From positions 434,001 through 498,000 of the forward strand of contig NZ_CP119424.1 of assembly GCF_029223585.1 (NCBI RefSeq): a DNA stretch of 64,000 bases, read 5' to 3'. Below the pieces are notes generated by a model, which had not been told where the DNA came from, ran no database searches, and worked only from the letters and a program-made list of their open reading frames with translations. The position numbers were made by a program, and so were the translations under genes. Of the stretch, positions 18,695-27,563 are shown one piece after another (the first letter of the stretch is position 1; each line of letters opens with the position of its first letter). Source of the stretch: Photobacterium sp. DA100. Lineage in GTDB: Bacteria > Pseudomonadota > Gammaproteobacteria > Enterobacterales > Vibrionaceae.

Positions 18695-19693
18695 TTAAAC
18701 CTGATGGATGGTTCCCCATTGGAAAGCAGGCAAACCAACCCCCCGTAACGCATCAATGTAACAGTTGATGCGCGTTTGCCCTTTAGGTATGTGGCAGGGT
18801 GATAATCCATCGTCAACGGCGATATGGTCAAAAGTAATGTGAGAACCTTGTCTTCCGTCTTCGACTCGTTTCTGGCTAAGCTGAATCGTCTCAAACAGTA
18901 TTTGTGAACGGTGAACATGACTAGACGCGCTGACCAAGGTGGCGTGCTGTATCGGATGACGTTGCAATATAGCCAAACTGTTTCTGGCGTTCTCTATAGT
19001 GTTGGCGGCTTGCTCTTCCCTGATGATCCGGCAGCTCTTTATTCCATGCTCGACCAGCCACTTCTTCATTTGTGCCGCTTCTGTGGTGCCTGCCACCTCA
19101 ACTCCACCAGTGACAATGATGAGGCTGCCCGGAAAGCGTTTGGCAATATTGAGGGTTTGCTCCAACCGCATTTTTAGTGGAGGGGCGATTGTACCGTCCC
19201 TATTGAGTTTATAGCCAAGGGTCACAATGGCATGCCGTGAAGCTGATGGTTGTTCAGGGGAGAGGGCATTGTGACGATAACAAATAGGAGTATTGAGGCT
19301 TTTCTCAAGAATAGCGATAATTCCCATTGCGTCTTGCGCGTAACAGGCATCAAGATCAGAGAGTTGCTCTATATGCTGGGTGACAGGTGTTATGTTTCCC
19401 TGGTAGTGATGCCATAGTGCAAGATAGAAATGGAGTGTCATTTGTTGCCGGTGATTGGCAACGGGCAGCGCTTGGGAGTAGCCCAGAATCGCTTGTTCGA
19501 TATTCCCTTTGAAGCTGCTGATATTCGCCTTGGTTAAGAGAATATCGGCTTGTTCAACACCCACAGCCGATCTTAAAGCTTCAGATAGGTAATACAATAC
19601 AGCGTCAAGGTTGGAAACGATTTTACCGTTTAAATAGAAGCTGTTGCGTTGGGGGCTGTTGTAGGCGTCCAGTGCCTGTTTGGTATAGTCCAT
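18695..19693 (-). CDS. YdcF-like DUF218 protein with N-terminal TPR-like region
   Basis: A 332-residue protein. Residues about 1-140 are helical with tetratricopeptide-like spacing (ADILLTKANISSFKGNIEQA, then LHFYLALWHHYQGN). Residues about 150-310 match the DUF218 fold: AIVTLGYKLNRDGT, IIVTGG, TEAAQMKKWL, ENARNSLAIL and LVSASSHVHRSQ. DUF218 proteins (SanA, ElyC, YdcF) are linked with cell-envelope functions, but this one has no membrane segment and the fused helical part is unusual. The function is unknown. Confidence 0.75.
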   Translation of the reverse strand: MDYTKQALDAYNSPQRNSFYLNGKIVSNLDAVLYYLSEALRSAVGVEQADILLTKANISSFKGNIEQAILGYSQALPVANHRQQMTLHFYLALWHHYQGNITPVTQHIEQLSDLDACYAQDAMGIIAILEKSLNTPICYRHNALSPEQPSASRHAIVTLGYKLNRDGTIAPPLKMRLEQTLNIAKRFPGSLIIVTGGVEVAGTTEAAQMKKWLVEHGIKSCRIIREEQAANTIENARNSLAILQRHPIQHATLVSASSHVHRSQILFETIQLSQKRVEDGRQGSHITFDHIAVDDGLSPCHIPKGQTRINCYIDALRGVGLPAFQWGTIHQV

Positions 19694-19922
19694 CTTTGTC
19701 TGTCTACAATTTTTGCGATAGCTGCTAGTTGTTCATCGTATCCTGCACTCTAGCGAATGCAAAGCACAGATTATTCAAAAGTCACTTAAAAACAGTATGT
19801 TGAATTTTCCGTATCTTGGTCTTGTCGCTGAAGGCTATGCAATAAGTCGGAGGGATTGAAACATAGATGAAGACTTGGACTAGCTTTAAAAGCAGGTACT
19901 CCAGATCGATAAGAGGGTAAAG

Positions 19923-20330
19923 ATGGCAAGTACATTTGAGCAGCACGGTGCATTTAGCTGGTCTGAGTTAATGACAGATGATCCCGAGAAGGCGGTTGAG
20001 TTTTACCGTCAAGTGATTGGATGGGATGTTGAAGCGATGCCGATGGAAGGAGGTACGTACCACGTAATAAAAGCAGGTGGTGAACCCGTTGGTGGCATCA
20101 CGGGGAAGCCGGAGGGCTACGAGAATATACCAAATCACTGGGGGAGTTATATCACGGTAGAGGATGTGGATGACACTGTCGCAGCGGCAAAAGCTGCAGG
20201 TGGCTGTATTGTCTATGAGCCCAAAGATATTCCGGGTGTCGGGCGCATTTGTGCCATCAGTGATCAAGATGGGGCCATTGTTTCGGTGATTGCTTACGAG
20301 AACACAAAAACGGAAGACGAACCCAGTTAG
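19923..20330 (+). CDS. VOC (glyoxalase/bleomycin resistance) family protein
   Basis: A 135-residue protein of the vicinal oxygen chelate fold with two beta-alpha-beta-beta-beta units: FSWSELMTDDPEKAVEFYRQ with VIGWDV, and WGSYITVEDVDDTVAAAKAA with DQDGAIVSVI. A metal may bind through residues of the GHMH type, but the usual histidines are not all evident. Members act on lactoylglutathione, antibiotics or aromatics. This one cannot be assigned further. AGAGGG precedes the ATG. Confidence 0.8.
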   Translation: MASTFEQHGAFSWSELMTDDPEKAVEFYRQVIGWDVEAMPMEGGTYHVIKAGGEPVGGITGKPEGYENIPNHWGSYITVEDVDDTVAAAKAAGGCIVYEPKDIPGVGRICAISDQDGAIVSVIAYENTKTEDEPS

Positions 20331-20354
20331 AACGGCTATTTGATAAGCAAACAA

Positions 20355-20384
20355 AAAAGCCGCAAGGGGATCTTGCGACTTTTC
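20355..20384. terminator. terminator between convergent VOC and DUF1704 genes
   Basis: The imperfect eight-pair stem GCCGCAAG / CTTGCGAC, flanked by A runs on the left and TTTTC on the right, can terminate both the VOC gene and the convergent DUF1704 gene. Confidence 0.65.
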
Positions 20385-20402
20385 AAATTGATGATAAAAC
20401 CC

Positions 20403-22385
20403 TTACTTAATGCACTTTAGCAAGTAATTGATGATAGGGTCGCTGGTATCCTTCATCTTTAGTGCTTGTGGCAGGTAAGTCGGCTTTTTGAGGATCTCTC
20501 GGGTGATCAGCTCATCAAGCAGCGGTTTGAATTCAAAACCGGTTTTACCGATGAACATCGACGTGAGATCATCATTGGCATATGCATGCAGCGCATCCTT
20601 CAGTCCCTTCAGGTATAGGTAGTCCTTGGTGAAGCCTCCGCCACGGTATGCCCGGGCGGTAACGGTAAAGGCTTGATCATCGCTGATACCATAATCATGC
20701 TTGAGAACATGGAAGGTCTCATTAAAGCTCTCCCCCTTGACCATCATATCGACTGCAATAACCCTTAGCGCCAGTGTCTTCAGGCGATGAAGCGGGAAAC
20801 TCCCCGATAGGTGCTCACACAATATGGCCAAACCTTCCTGCGAGTGGGTGTTACCCGGCAGGCCAAGCTTAAGCACCTTCAGTGGCTGCAAGTCTGCGTT
20901 GGCACTGGTTACAAGATGCACCCCGAGCTCGTGGTGGATCAGGGCATCCAAGTCTTTGCGGTTAAACTTCGCGCCTTGGTTGACCTTGATTGTCCGGCCA
21001 CTGACCATCGCACGGGCGATCAATTGTTTGGAGCCCGCGACTTTGCACTTCATCCCATATTCATCAGCAGCTTGTCTGAAAGCTTCAATCGCTTCCTGAG
21101 CTGAGATTGTCTCTTCTTCCGGCTCGCTGTACTCACCGGCGTGCAAGATAAAGTTCGCATTGGCGATGTCGTTCTGATCCGGCTGGCCATAGTAACGCAG
21201 CGAGTTGTACAAGAACTCTTCGGTGCCGATACTGGTCAGCAGGTCGATACGCACAGCAAGCTGATCGATGACCTTGCGGTACATCGCCTGGATATCCGCA
21301 TCACGGATATCTTCCACTGGCAGACGGTAAAGCTGTTCGCGGAACTTGAACGGGTCCAGATTCAGCTGACGGTACGTAAAGTCAGGCCGGTAGTCATATG
21401 GACGGTGCAAGAACCGACGCTTCTCCTGCTTGATATTCAGCGGGTTGATATAGCTAAGGGTATTTACCCCTCTGGCAATCGAAAACAGTTGGCGATCGAG
21501 TTTCAGAACCTCTCGTGGCAACTTGGAAGCAAGCACATGGCTGCTGGTCAGTTTCTTGACCTTGGTCCGGCGCAAGATGGTTTCTGCGGCGTGTTCGGTC
21601 AACACGTTTTTCATATCGGCACGCAGTTTCTCGATAACCAACGGGAAGCTTTCACCGCGCTCTTCGTCCATGAAGACCTTCTTCACTTCCAACGGCATGA
21701 TCAGTGTATTGGTGAAGTTGGCTTTGACAAAGCTGGCTTGATAGCCCATCCCTTGAAAAACATCATTCACTTCTGCCGTGACGTCAATATTTGGCAGCTC
21801 GATGTTGCGCAGCTTGCCGACCAAGCTGTCGATTTCCTTGCGCCAGCGGCGGGTATTGACTTGCTTGGTACCCAAGTTAAATACCGGCACATCTCGTTCA
21901 ATGCGCTGGTAGTTGTACGAGTGAATATCATACAGCAGGCAAAGGCCAAACTTGCTCTCCAGCGTGTCAATCAGGCACGCCAGAATGCGGTAGTAGCAGT
22001 TATGCTTGGCCAGTGACACGGCCCGCTCGTCATCAGAAAGCGGTGTTTGCCAAACCGGTTTGCCCCAGGCTTCGTCGTAAATGCAGTTTTCAGGCGCACG
22101 GTTCAAGTCATACTCGTAGCGTGAGTCCTCGCCCTGAAGCACGATAGGCAGCGAGGAAATGAAATCGCCCGTGAAGGGATCTTCCTCAAAATAACGTTCT
22201 TCTTCGGCCAGCAAACAGTTTGGCATCAGATCACCGCGCAGGCGGTGACCATGATGGATAGCTGTTGCGATATACGGCTGATATTCGCTGATGCGAATGG
22301 TCAAGCTTCCATCGTTAAGCTGCGCTTCAAACGGAACAAGTTGCTGGATTTTCTCCAGAATTTCCGCTTCAGAAAGTTGTAGCAT
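20403..22385 (-). CDS. N-formylglutamate amidohydrolase-like plus DUF1704 zincin ('QEGLA motif' protein)
   Basis: A 660-residue protein. Residues about 1-260 resemble N-formylglutamate amidohydrolases (HHGHRLRGDL, EERYFEEDPFT, LLYDIHSYN). The second half is DUF1704, with the zinc-peptidase motif HHELGVH (about residue 483) and SQEGLAIL (about residue 513) that give the family its 'flavohemoglobin expression-modulating QEGLA motif' name. Vertebrate DUF1704 proteins (MATCAP) are tubulin tyrosine carboxypeptidases, so this half is probably a metallocarboxypeptidase. I use the ATG at 22385 after AGGTGA. It overlaps the ATP-grasp ligase gene upstream by 17 bases. A ligase plus a peptidase suggests addition and removal of an amino acid on an unknown target. 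Confidence 0.85.
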   Translation of the reverse strand: MLQLSEAEILEKIQQLVPFEAQLNDGSLTIRISEYQPYIATAIHHGHRLRGDLMPNCLLAEEERYFEEDPFTGDFISSLPIVLQGEDSRYEYDLNRAPENCIYDEAWGKPVWQTPLSDDERAVSLAKHNCYYRILACLIDTLESKFGLCLLYDIHSYNYQRIERDVPVFNLGTKQVNTRRWRKEIDSLVGKLRNIELPNIDVTAEVNDVFQGMGYQASFVKANFTNTLIMPLEVKKVFMDEERGESFPLVIEKLRADMKNVLTEHAAETILRRTKVKKLTSSHVLASKLPREVLKLDRQLFSIARGVNTLSYINPLNIKQEKRRFLHRPYDYRPDFTYRQLNLDPFKFREQLYRLPVEDIRDADIQAMYRKVIDQLAVRIDLLTSIGTEEFLYNSLRYYGQPDQNDIANANFILHAGEYSEPEEETISAQEAIEAFRQAADEYGMKCKVAGSKQLIARAMVSGRTIKVNQGAKFNRKDLDALIHHELGVHLVTSANADLQPLKVLKLGLPGNTHSQEGLAILCEHLSGSFPLHRLKTLALRVIAVDMMVKGESFNETFHVLKHDYGISDDQAFTVTARAYRGGGFTKDYLYLKGLKDALHAYANDDLTSMFIGKTGFEFKPLLDELITREILKKPTYLPQALKMKDTSDPIINYLLKCIK

Positions 22386-23397
22386 CAGCAATCACCTGAC
22401 GAAATTCATTTTTACGGTTGATACTGACTTCTTTTGCCATCACAACACTTTCAGCAAAATCAATGACCTGTGCTTGAAGCTTGGTACGATTCAAACGGTT
22501 GATTCGAGTGATGCCGCCAGGGCTTAGCACGTTTACTTCAACCAGTTTGCCGTTGATAACATCCAACCCAACAAAGTAAAGGCCATCGCGCACCAGTTTC
22601 GGACCAATATGCTTACACAAGCGAAGCTCTTGTTTGGTCAGCGTATGCTTCACTTCTTTGCCGCCGGCGTGGATGTTAGAGCGCACATCACCTTTGGCCG
22701 GTACGCGGCGCATTGCACCAATTGGCTCACCGTTGAGCATCATGATGCGAACATCACCTTCTTCTGCACCTTCGATGTAATCTTGCAGAATCACGTAGTT
22801 CTTGTCGTCGCCAATGTAGAAATCCAGCAGCGATTTCACGCTAGACTTGGCACTTTTCTCTACAAGAATGACACCTTTGCCACCGTAGCCGTTTAGCGGC
22901 TTCATGATCATGCGATCATTTGGGTTCTCTTCCAGAACACGTTCCAAGTAATCGCGGTTCTTCGACACATGAGTCACCGGAATGAACTCATTGCTTGGAT
23001 CTGGCAGCGATGTGGTGTACAGCTTGTTGTTCGCCACTCGTAAGCCGTCGATGTCGTTCATGATAAAGGTATGGTCACGAACGGAATCTAGGAAGTTCAA
23101 TGCCATGGTATCCAGTGGCGGGTTGGCGCGCATGAAAATGACATCAAAGCCGGCCAATGGCAGCTGGGCCTTGCGAAATTCCGCCTTGCGGTAAAAGCTC
23201 GGAATATTGCTTGAAACTTCCGCCTTTTTCAGCACTTGGCAGAATGCAATGGCCGTGCTGTGTCGCATAGTCAGATTATTCGGTGTTGTAATGGCAACCG
23301 TGTGACCGCGAGTGGCAGCCTCGTGGATCAGACGCAGTGTCGAGTCGTTTTCTGGCTCAACTTTGTCCCACGGATACATAACAAAACAAATCTTCAT
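22369..23397 (-). CDS. glutathione synthetase-like ATP-grasp ligase
   Basis: A 342-residue ATP-grasp enzyme similar in build to GshB. Seen are MKICFVMYPWDKVEPENDST, MIMKPLNGYGGKGVILVEK (glycine-rich loop, about residue 165), GDVRIMMLNGEPIGAMRR and GLDVINGKLVEVNVLSPGGI with Mg ligands near the end. It forms amide bonds through an acyl-phosphate. It is not placed with gshA, but directly upstream of and overlapping the DUF1704/formylglutamate amidohydrolase gene, a pairing expected for a peptide-modifying amidoligase rather than for glutathione synthesis. Confidence 0.85.
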   Translation of the reverse strand: MKICFVMYPWDKVEPENDSTLRLIHEAATRGHTVAITTPNNLTMRHSTAIAFCQVLKKAEVSSNIPSFYRKAEFRKAQLPLAGFDVIFMRANPPLDTMALNFLDSVRDHTFIMNDIDGLRVANNKLYTTSLPDPSNEFIPVTHVSKNRDYLERVLEENPNDRMIMKPLNGYGGKGVILVEKSAKSSVKSLLDFYIGDDKNYVILQDYIEGAEEGDVRIMMLNGEPIGAMRRVPAKGDVRSNIHAGGKEVKHTLTKQELRLCKHIGPKLVRDGLYFVGLDVINGKLVEVNVLSPGGITRINRLNRTKLQAQVIDFAESVVMAKEVSINRKNEFRQVIADATTF

Positions 23398-23516
23398 AAC
23401 AATCGCCTAATTACTGTCTCTTTTGACAGGGATAAAAAAGAAGTAAGCCATCGCACTAAGGGTGGATGGCTTATTCGATAATAAGTAATGTATTGAGTAA
23501 AAGTGCTTTACTCAGT

Positions 23517-23858
23517 TTAGATGTCTAAATCGTTATCGACATCTTCATCTTCGTAGTCGTTATTGCTTTGTTTTCGTTGGGAAACACAAAGGGTATAACT
23601 GCGTACTTTATTTGTGGTTTTGTTCGTGTATTTAACCCAGCATTTAGCATAACTGGATTGAATTTCTTTTGAACCTGTGATCTCAGACAGAAAATCTTGT
23701 TCATTGTCCGTTTCTGGGACCAGTGAACCATCAGCGAGGCCGCGCATAGTGCGACCATAGTTTTCTAAGATTTGAGCTTCGCTAACGGTGAAAACACCTG
23801 AACGGCTGAAGCCTCGTGGGAAATTTTTATCGTCGTAAAATTTGCCTACACTTCTCAT
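23517..23858 (-). CDS. maoP: MaoP (YifE, DUF413) macrodomain Ori organisation protein
   Basis: A 113-residue protein with the DUF413 pattern RSVGKFYDDKNFPRGFSRSG, FTVSEAQILENYG and YAKCWVKYTNK, and an acidic tail. E. coli MaoP binds the maoS site and organises the Ori macrodomain. The gene is divergent from hdfR, exactly as yifE and hdfR are in E. coli, which strongly supports both names. The ATG at 23858 is preceded by GGAAG; the longer reading begins with a sequence that does not look like the family. Confidence 0.88.
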   Translation of the reverse strand: MRSVGKFYDDKNFPRGFSRSGVFTVSEAQILENYGRTMRGLADGSLVPETDNEQDFLSEITGSKEIQSSYAKCWVKYTNKTTNKVRSYTLCVSQRKQSNNDYEDEDVDNDLDI

Positions 23859-24021
23859 CGAATATGCTTCCGAACGTAATTTACGCAGATATTCTTTCAG
23901 GTTGTTGATCTTGTAAATCAAAAAATTTTCGTCGTCACGATAAAAAAAATTGATTAAGATGGGATGAGAATCAGATGTAATATGCGCCCTTTATACTATT
24001 ATCTTCGATGTCGAGGACCTA

Positions 24022-24882
24022 GTGGATACTGAACTACTCAGAACCTTTCTTGAAGTGACCAAAACACGTCATTTTGGTCGTGCTGCAGACAACCTGTTTC
24101 TTACTCAGTCTGCAGTGAGCTTTCGCATTCGCCAACTTGAAACCCAGTTGGGGAATGACTTGTTTTCACGCCAGAGGGGTAATGTCCACCTCACCGCTGC
24201 CGGTGAACGTCTGCAGCCTTATGCAGAGGCCATACTGCAAACCTGGGGCAGGGCAAGGCAGGATGTGGCTTTAACTGAATCGCTCAATCAACAGGTGACA
24301 ATAGGAGCCTCACCGATGTTTTGGGAATTCGACGGGATCTCGGATTGGGTCAGTCGAATTTATCAGCACGTCGATGGGCTTGCCTTACGTTTGGAGTCAA
24401 TTCCACGTCAAAGCTTGGCGAAGCAGCTATTGGATAAAAGTGTGGATGTGGCGATCACCTCGGAGCCTCCCAAGATAGAGAACTTGCAGGTCACCAAGGT
24501 ACGAGAATACCAACTTCAATTAGTGACGAGAGAAAAAGGCTGTTGCATGACGCAGCTCAAGTCTCTTCCGCTGGTCTATTTGGATTGGGGTACCCGTTTT
24601 TCGGTTGAGCACAGCCGGATTTCTGAATTGCAGAAGACGCCGATCATGCATACCCACTCCAGTAAGATGGCATTGGAATTCCTGATTAATAATAAAGGAG
24701 TCGGTTTCTTGCCTTCTCCTGTTGTGGCATCCAGCGTGCAGGATGGCTTATTGTTCCCAGTCGAAGGTGCCCCGGTGATGGAGCAGTCGCTGTATCTGGT
24801 ATGGCGGGAAGACAGCGAAAAAGCAGAGATGCTTGAAGCCATGCTAGCCGTACCTTTCAATCAAATTATTGAAAGTGTGTAA
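24022..24882 (+). CDS. hdfR: LysR-family regulator HdfR
   Basis: A 286-residue LysR-type regulator: helix-turn-helix (LRTFLEVTKTRHFGRAADNL, then SAVSFRIRQLE) and a C-terminal effector domain. HdfR represses the flagellar master operon flhDC in E. coli; Vibrionaceae use other flagellar master regulators, so its targets here may differ. The start is a GTG four bases after GAGGA. It is divergent from maoP with a 163-base gap. Confidence 0.88.
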   Translation: MDTELLRTFLEVTKTRHFGRAADNLFLTQSAVSFRIRQLETQLGNDLFSRQRGNVHLTAAGERLQPYAEAILQTWGRARQDVALTESLNQQVTIGASPMFWEFDGISDWVSRIYQHVDGLALRLESIPRQSLAKQLLDKSVDVAITSEPPKIENLQVTKVREYQLQLVTREKGCCMTQLKSLPLVYLDWGTRFSVEHSRISELQKTPIMHTHSSKMALEFLINNKGVGFLPSPVVASSVQDGLLFPVEGAPVMEQSLYLVWREDSEKAEMLEAMLAVPFNQIIESV

Positions 24883-25021
24883 CATGAAATTTGTGATCTA
24901 TAACCATTAGAAAGTTTTATCAAGACAAGTTAAATTACTTGTTGTACATAAATTATAGTGATCTCATATTCTCTTACTATCTCCCCAAGCTTTATTGGGA
25001 GATTGCGATACGAGAACATAG

Positions 25022-25237
25022 ATGTATATCACAAATGGCATTATGGGATTGATGACGTTGGTTTTATTTGTTGCCGGTCCGCTGGTCTTTAGCACCTTTG
25101 TCATAATCCAAAGCTATACTTCACTTAATATTGGTAATGATATTATGCTTCTGGCATGTATCGTTGCTGTGGTTCAGCTAATCTGTATTTGTTACTTACT
25201 CTGGAATGGTTTCAGGAAACAATCATGGCTAAATTAG
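25022..25237 (+). CDS. small uncharacterised inner-membrane protein (71 residues)
   Basis: Two hydrophobic stretches (about residues 5-28 and 41-63) separated by a short loop predict a two-pass membrane protein. The C-terminal tail is basic. Its last 13 bases overlap the next small gene, which starts at 25225, suggesting coupled translation. I do not recognise the family. Confidence 0.6.
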   Translation: MYITNGIMGLMTLVLFVAGPLVFSTFVIIQSYTSLNIGNDIMLLACIVAVVQLICICYLLWNGFRKQSWLN

Positions 25238-25386
25238 ATCAAAAATTCTCTAAAGGGTCTAAGTCAAAACATAATTTTGATTTTGAGGATGATTTTCAAG
25301 ACCTCAACCAATCATCAAAGAAGAAAAAGCGCCGTATCGCACGCCAGCGTGACGCATTTCCGGAGTATGACGACAGCAGCTATTGA
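25225..25386 (+). CDS. small highly charged protein (53 residues)
   Basis: A soluble, charge-rich product: MAKLDQKFSKGSKSKHNFDF, then an acidic DFEDDFQDL patch, a KKKKRRIARQR basic cluster and an acidic end. CAGGAAAC precedes the ATG at 25225, and it overlaps the membrane protein gene before it. The basic cluster suggests nucleic acid or ribosome contact, but this is only a guess. Confidence 0.6.
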   Translation: MAKLDQKFSKGSKSKHNFDFEDDFQDLNQSSKKKKRRIARQRDAFPEYDDSSY

Positions 25387-25408
25387 TTCAGTGATTCGAT
25401 GAAACGAT

Positions 25409-25441
25409 AAAGGGCGCTTGATAGCGCCCTTTGTGTTTTTT
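25409..25441 (+). terminator. rho-independent terminator
   Basis: A perfect 10-base-pair stem (AAAGGGCGCT with AGCGCCCTTT) around TGAT, followed by a T-rich tail. It ends the two small genes at 25022-25386. Confidence 0.85.
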
Positions 25442-25492
25442 GGCGTTCGTGGTTTACGCTTAAAGGCAGGTATCTGTTAAGAGGCTACTCCC

Positions 25493-25816
25493 ATGTCGAA
25501 AAATCCGATGTCGATGGAAAACGTCCAAAAGTTGGTAGGTGAGCAAGTCAAGGTGTTTGACCAGTCTGGTCATGAAGCAGAGTTCACCGTGAGCAAGGTT
25601 ACACCGCAACCTCGGCACGGCTTTGATGATCTCGGACGGTTCATTGAGCATTTTGTCATCACTTTTCAGGGGGACGGAAGTACCCATTTCCCTGATGGCC
25701 ATTATCACTTCAAGCATCCCAAGTTGGGAGAAGTGGAGTTACATGTTATTCATAAACACGACCATGACTACGAGGTGCTGGTGGAAACGGAGTTGGTCAT
25801 TGGCCAGATCGGTTGA
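25493..25816 (+). CDS. uncharacterised protein, 107 residues
   Basis: A soluble protein with many histidines and aspartates in its second half (FPDGHYHFKHP, then HVIHKHDHDYEVL). It is predicted to be mostly beta-stranded. The histidine cluster could bind a metal. No signal peptide or known motif was identified. AGAGG lies before the ATG. I do not recognise the family. Confidence 0.6.
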   Translation: MSKNPMSMENVQKLVGEQVKVFDQSGHEAEFTVSKVTPQPRHGFDDLGRFIEHFVITFQGDGSTHFPDGHYHFKHPKLGEVELHVIHKHDHDYEVLVETELVIGQIG

Positions 25817-25897
25817 GGTATCTTGATCAATATTTCTCGTTGTAAATCATGTATACTGGCCCTAGTTTGAATTTAGATACTGCAACACAAGAGTGAG

Positions 25898-26083
25898 ATG
25901 ATGCTAGACAATCTTTCTATCCCAGAAGACATCAAAAAAGAGCCTGAATTAGCAATTCCATCGATTGAGGAGCAAAAGCGCATTGTTGAAGAGCTCAAGC
26001 GCTTAGAAGAAGCCGGTGAGTTGACGCCTGAAGTGCTGGAAGAGTTCATGACAGGTAAGCGAACAGCACCGGAAAGCGAATAA
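25898..26083 (+). CDS. small uncharacterised helical protein (61 residues)
   Basis: A short acidic, charged helical protein (IPSIEEQKRIVEELKRLEEA, then ELTPEVLEEFM) with a polar tail. Two ATG codons are adjacent at 25898 and 25901; GAGTGAG lies before both. A terminator follows at 26109-26149. I know no function for it. Confidence 0.6.
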   Translation: MMLDNLSIPEDIKKEPELAIPSIEEQKRIVEELKRLEEAGELTPEVLEEFMTGKRTAPESE

Positions 26084-26108
26084 CGTTATTCTTGGCGACA
26101 GGTATTTG

Positions 26109-26149
26109 AAAAACGGCATCATGATATCCATCATGGTGCCGTTTTTTTT
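26109..26149 (+). terminator. rho-independent terminator
   Basis: A long stem (AAAACGGCA... with ...TGCCGTTTT, with an inner TCATGA/TCATGG stem) ending in eight T. The rest of 26150-26439 is AT-rich with no recognisable gene or FMN riboswitch. Confidence 0.82.
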
Positions 26150-26439
26150 GAGGGGGTAATCAATGTGGTTTCATCAGTATGGGTTGGCTGAATAGCTGAT
26201 TTGGCAGCTGATTATTATTTGATAGCATTATTTTGTGGTACACAATGAAATCTTATTAATAGAGTGACTGCCACTAAGCTATTAAATTAAAATGATTTTA
26301 ACTCATTTCTAGTGATTAAATACTAAAACAAGTGATTTTTTTGTTGTGAAATTCATACTTTCACTATACTTAAATGTATGCAGAAGGAGGCAGCGTTGTA
26401 TTTAAAGTTGTAATTATTCATTTATTAGGAGTGCAATGA

Positions 26440-27492
26440 ATGATTGAAGAAATTCAGTTCTATGAACCTAACGAAGACTATGGCTTTTTATCTAACTTTG
26501 CCTACAGTCCTATCCAGTTAAGTGATGTAATTTGGCCTACCAGTGAACATTATTATCAAGCACAAAAATTTACTGACTTATCTATTCAAAAACAGATATT
26601 AAAAGCATCAACCCCAGATGAAGCGTTCAGGTTAAGCCGTGAATTTGCTCATTTGGTTAAACAAGATTGGCTGGATGTTCGCCATTCAGTGATGCGATAT
26701 ATCGTGTTTGAAAAATTCCGGCAAAACCCGCGTTTTACGCACTTGCTTGTTAGCACTGGTGATAAACTACTGACTGAGCACTCGCACAAAGACAGCTATT
26801 GGGGGGATGGCGGAGATGGCAAAGGGCAGAACGAGCTGGGTAAAATCCTCATGGAAGTGAGGGATTACTTCGCTGAACAAGAGCCTTATAGTTATGTTAA
26901 CTTCGTCGACAGTGCCAAATTGCCGACCCGTTGGGGAACATTTCGGATGTATGGGTTTATAGAGCGGGCAACGGGCAAGGAACATCTTGCGTTGGTCTAT
27001 GGAGAACTCAAGCAAGGTGAGTCGCCGCTGATCCGCCTGCATTCAGAATGCCTGACTGGTGATGCACTGTTCAGCGCCCGTTGTGACTGCGGCTTTCAGT
27101 TATCAAGAGCGATGGAAAATATCGTCAATGCCGGTTGTGGCGTCTTATTTTATTTACGCCAAGAAGGACGAGGAATCGGGCTCATCAATAAAATTCGTGC
27201 CTATCATCTTCAGGATGAAGGGGCGGATACTGTTGAAGCAAACGAAGCGCTTGGCTTTGCTGCTGATATGCGAAACTATTCTTTTTGTAAAGGTATGCTG
27301 AGTTTTTTAAATATTGAGTCTGTTAAGCTGATGACCAATAATCCTAGAAAGGTTAAAGCGCTTAAGGATGTCGGGATTAATGTTGTGGAGCGTGTCGCCT
27401 TACAAGAGGGAAATAATCCACATAATCATGGATATTTAAAAACGAAGGCTAATAAGCTAGGCCATATGTTTGACACGTCTTTTATCAAGTAA
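26440..27492 (+). CDS. NADAR domain fused to GTP cyclohydrolase II (YbiA-RibA)
   Basis: A 350-residue two-domain protein. Residues about 1-148 are the NADAR/YbiA domain ([43 protein letters not shown]), an N-glycosidase that removes unstable early riboflavin intermediates. Residues about 150-345 are Rib[21 protein letters not shown], the zinc cysteines in [11 protein letters not shown], and [18 protein letters not shown]. The fusion joins production of the first riboflavin intermediate with damage control in one polypeptide. NADAR-RibA fusions are known from some bacteria. AGGAG lies eight bases before the ATG. It is a single gene, so the main rib operon is elsewhere. Confidence 0.92.
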   Translation: MIEEIQFYEPNEDYGFLSNFAYSPIQLSDVIWPTSEHYYQAQKFTDLSIQKQILKASTPDEAFRLSREFAHLVKQDWLDVRHSVMRYIVFEKFRQNPRFTHLLVSTGDKLLTEHSHKDSYWGDGGDGKGQNELGKILMEVRDYFAEQEPYSYVNFVDSAKLPTRWGTFRMYGFIERATGKEHLALVYGELKQGESPLIRLHSECLTGDALFSARCDCGFQLSRAMENIVNAGCGVLFYLRQEGRGIGLINKIRAYHLQDEGADTVEANEALGFAADMRNYSFCKGMLSFLNIESVKLMTNNPRKVKALKDVGINVVERVALQEGNNPHNHGYLKTKANKLGHMFDTSFIK

Positions 27493-27518
27493 CCTGTCAG
27501 TAATAGGTATATACAGAG

Positions 27519-27551
27519 TAAAAAGCCATCTGAAAGGAGATGGCTTTTTAT
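27519..27551. terminator. bidirectional terminator
   Basis: The stem AAAAAGCCATC / GATGGCTTTTT around a short loop serves the NADAR-RibA gene and the convergent periplasmic binding protein gene. Confidence 0.8.
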
Positions 27552-27563
27552 TTACAATGGTTT

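Noticed and set aside
21141..22016. A 291-codon open frame on the plus strand
   Set aside because: It is antisense to the DUF1704 gene, has no family likeness and no ribosome site; long antisense frames are a codon-bias effect here.
22369..23397. Naming the ATP-grasp gene gshB
   Set aside because: It overlaps the DUF1704 gene and has no glutathione gene context; a GshB-like fold alone is not enough.
26150..26439. FMN (RFN) riboswitch upstream of the RibA fusion
   Set aside because: The conserved RFN elements and stems are not visible in this AT-rich leader.
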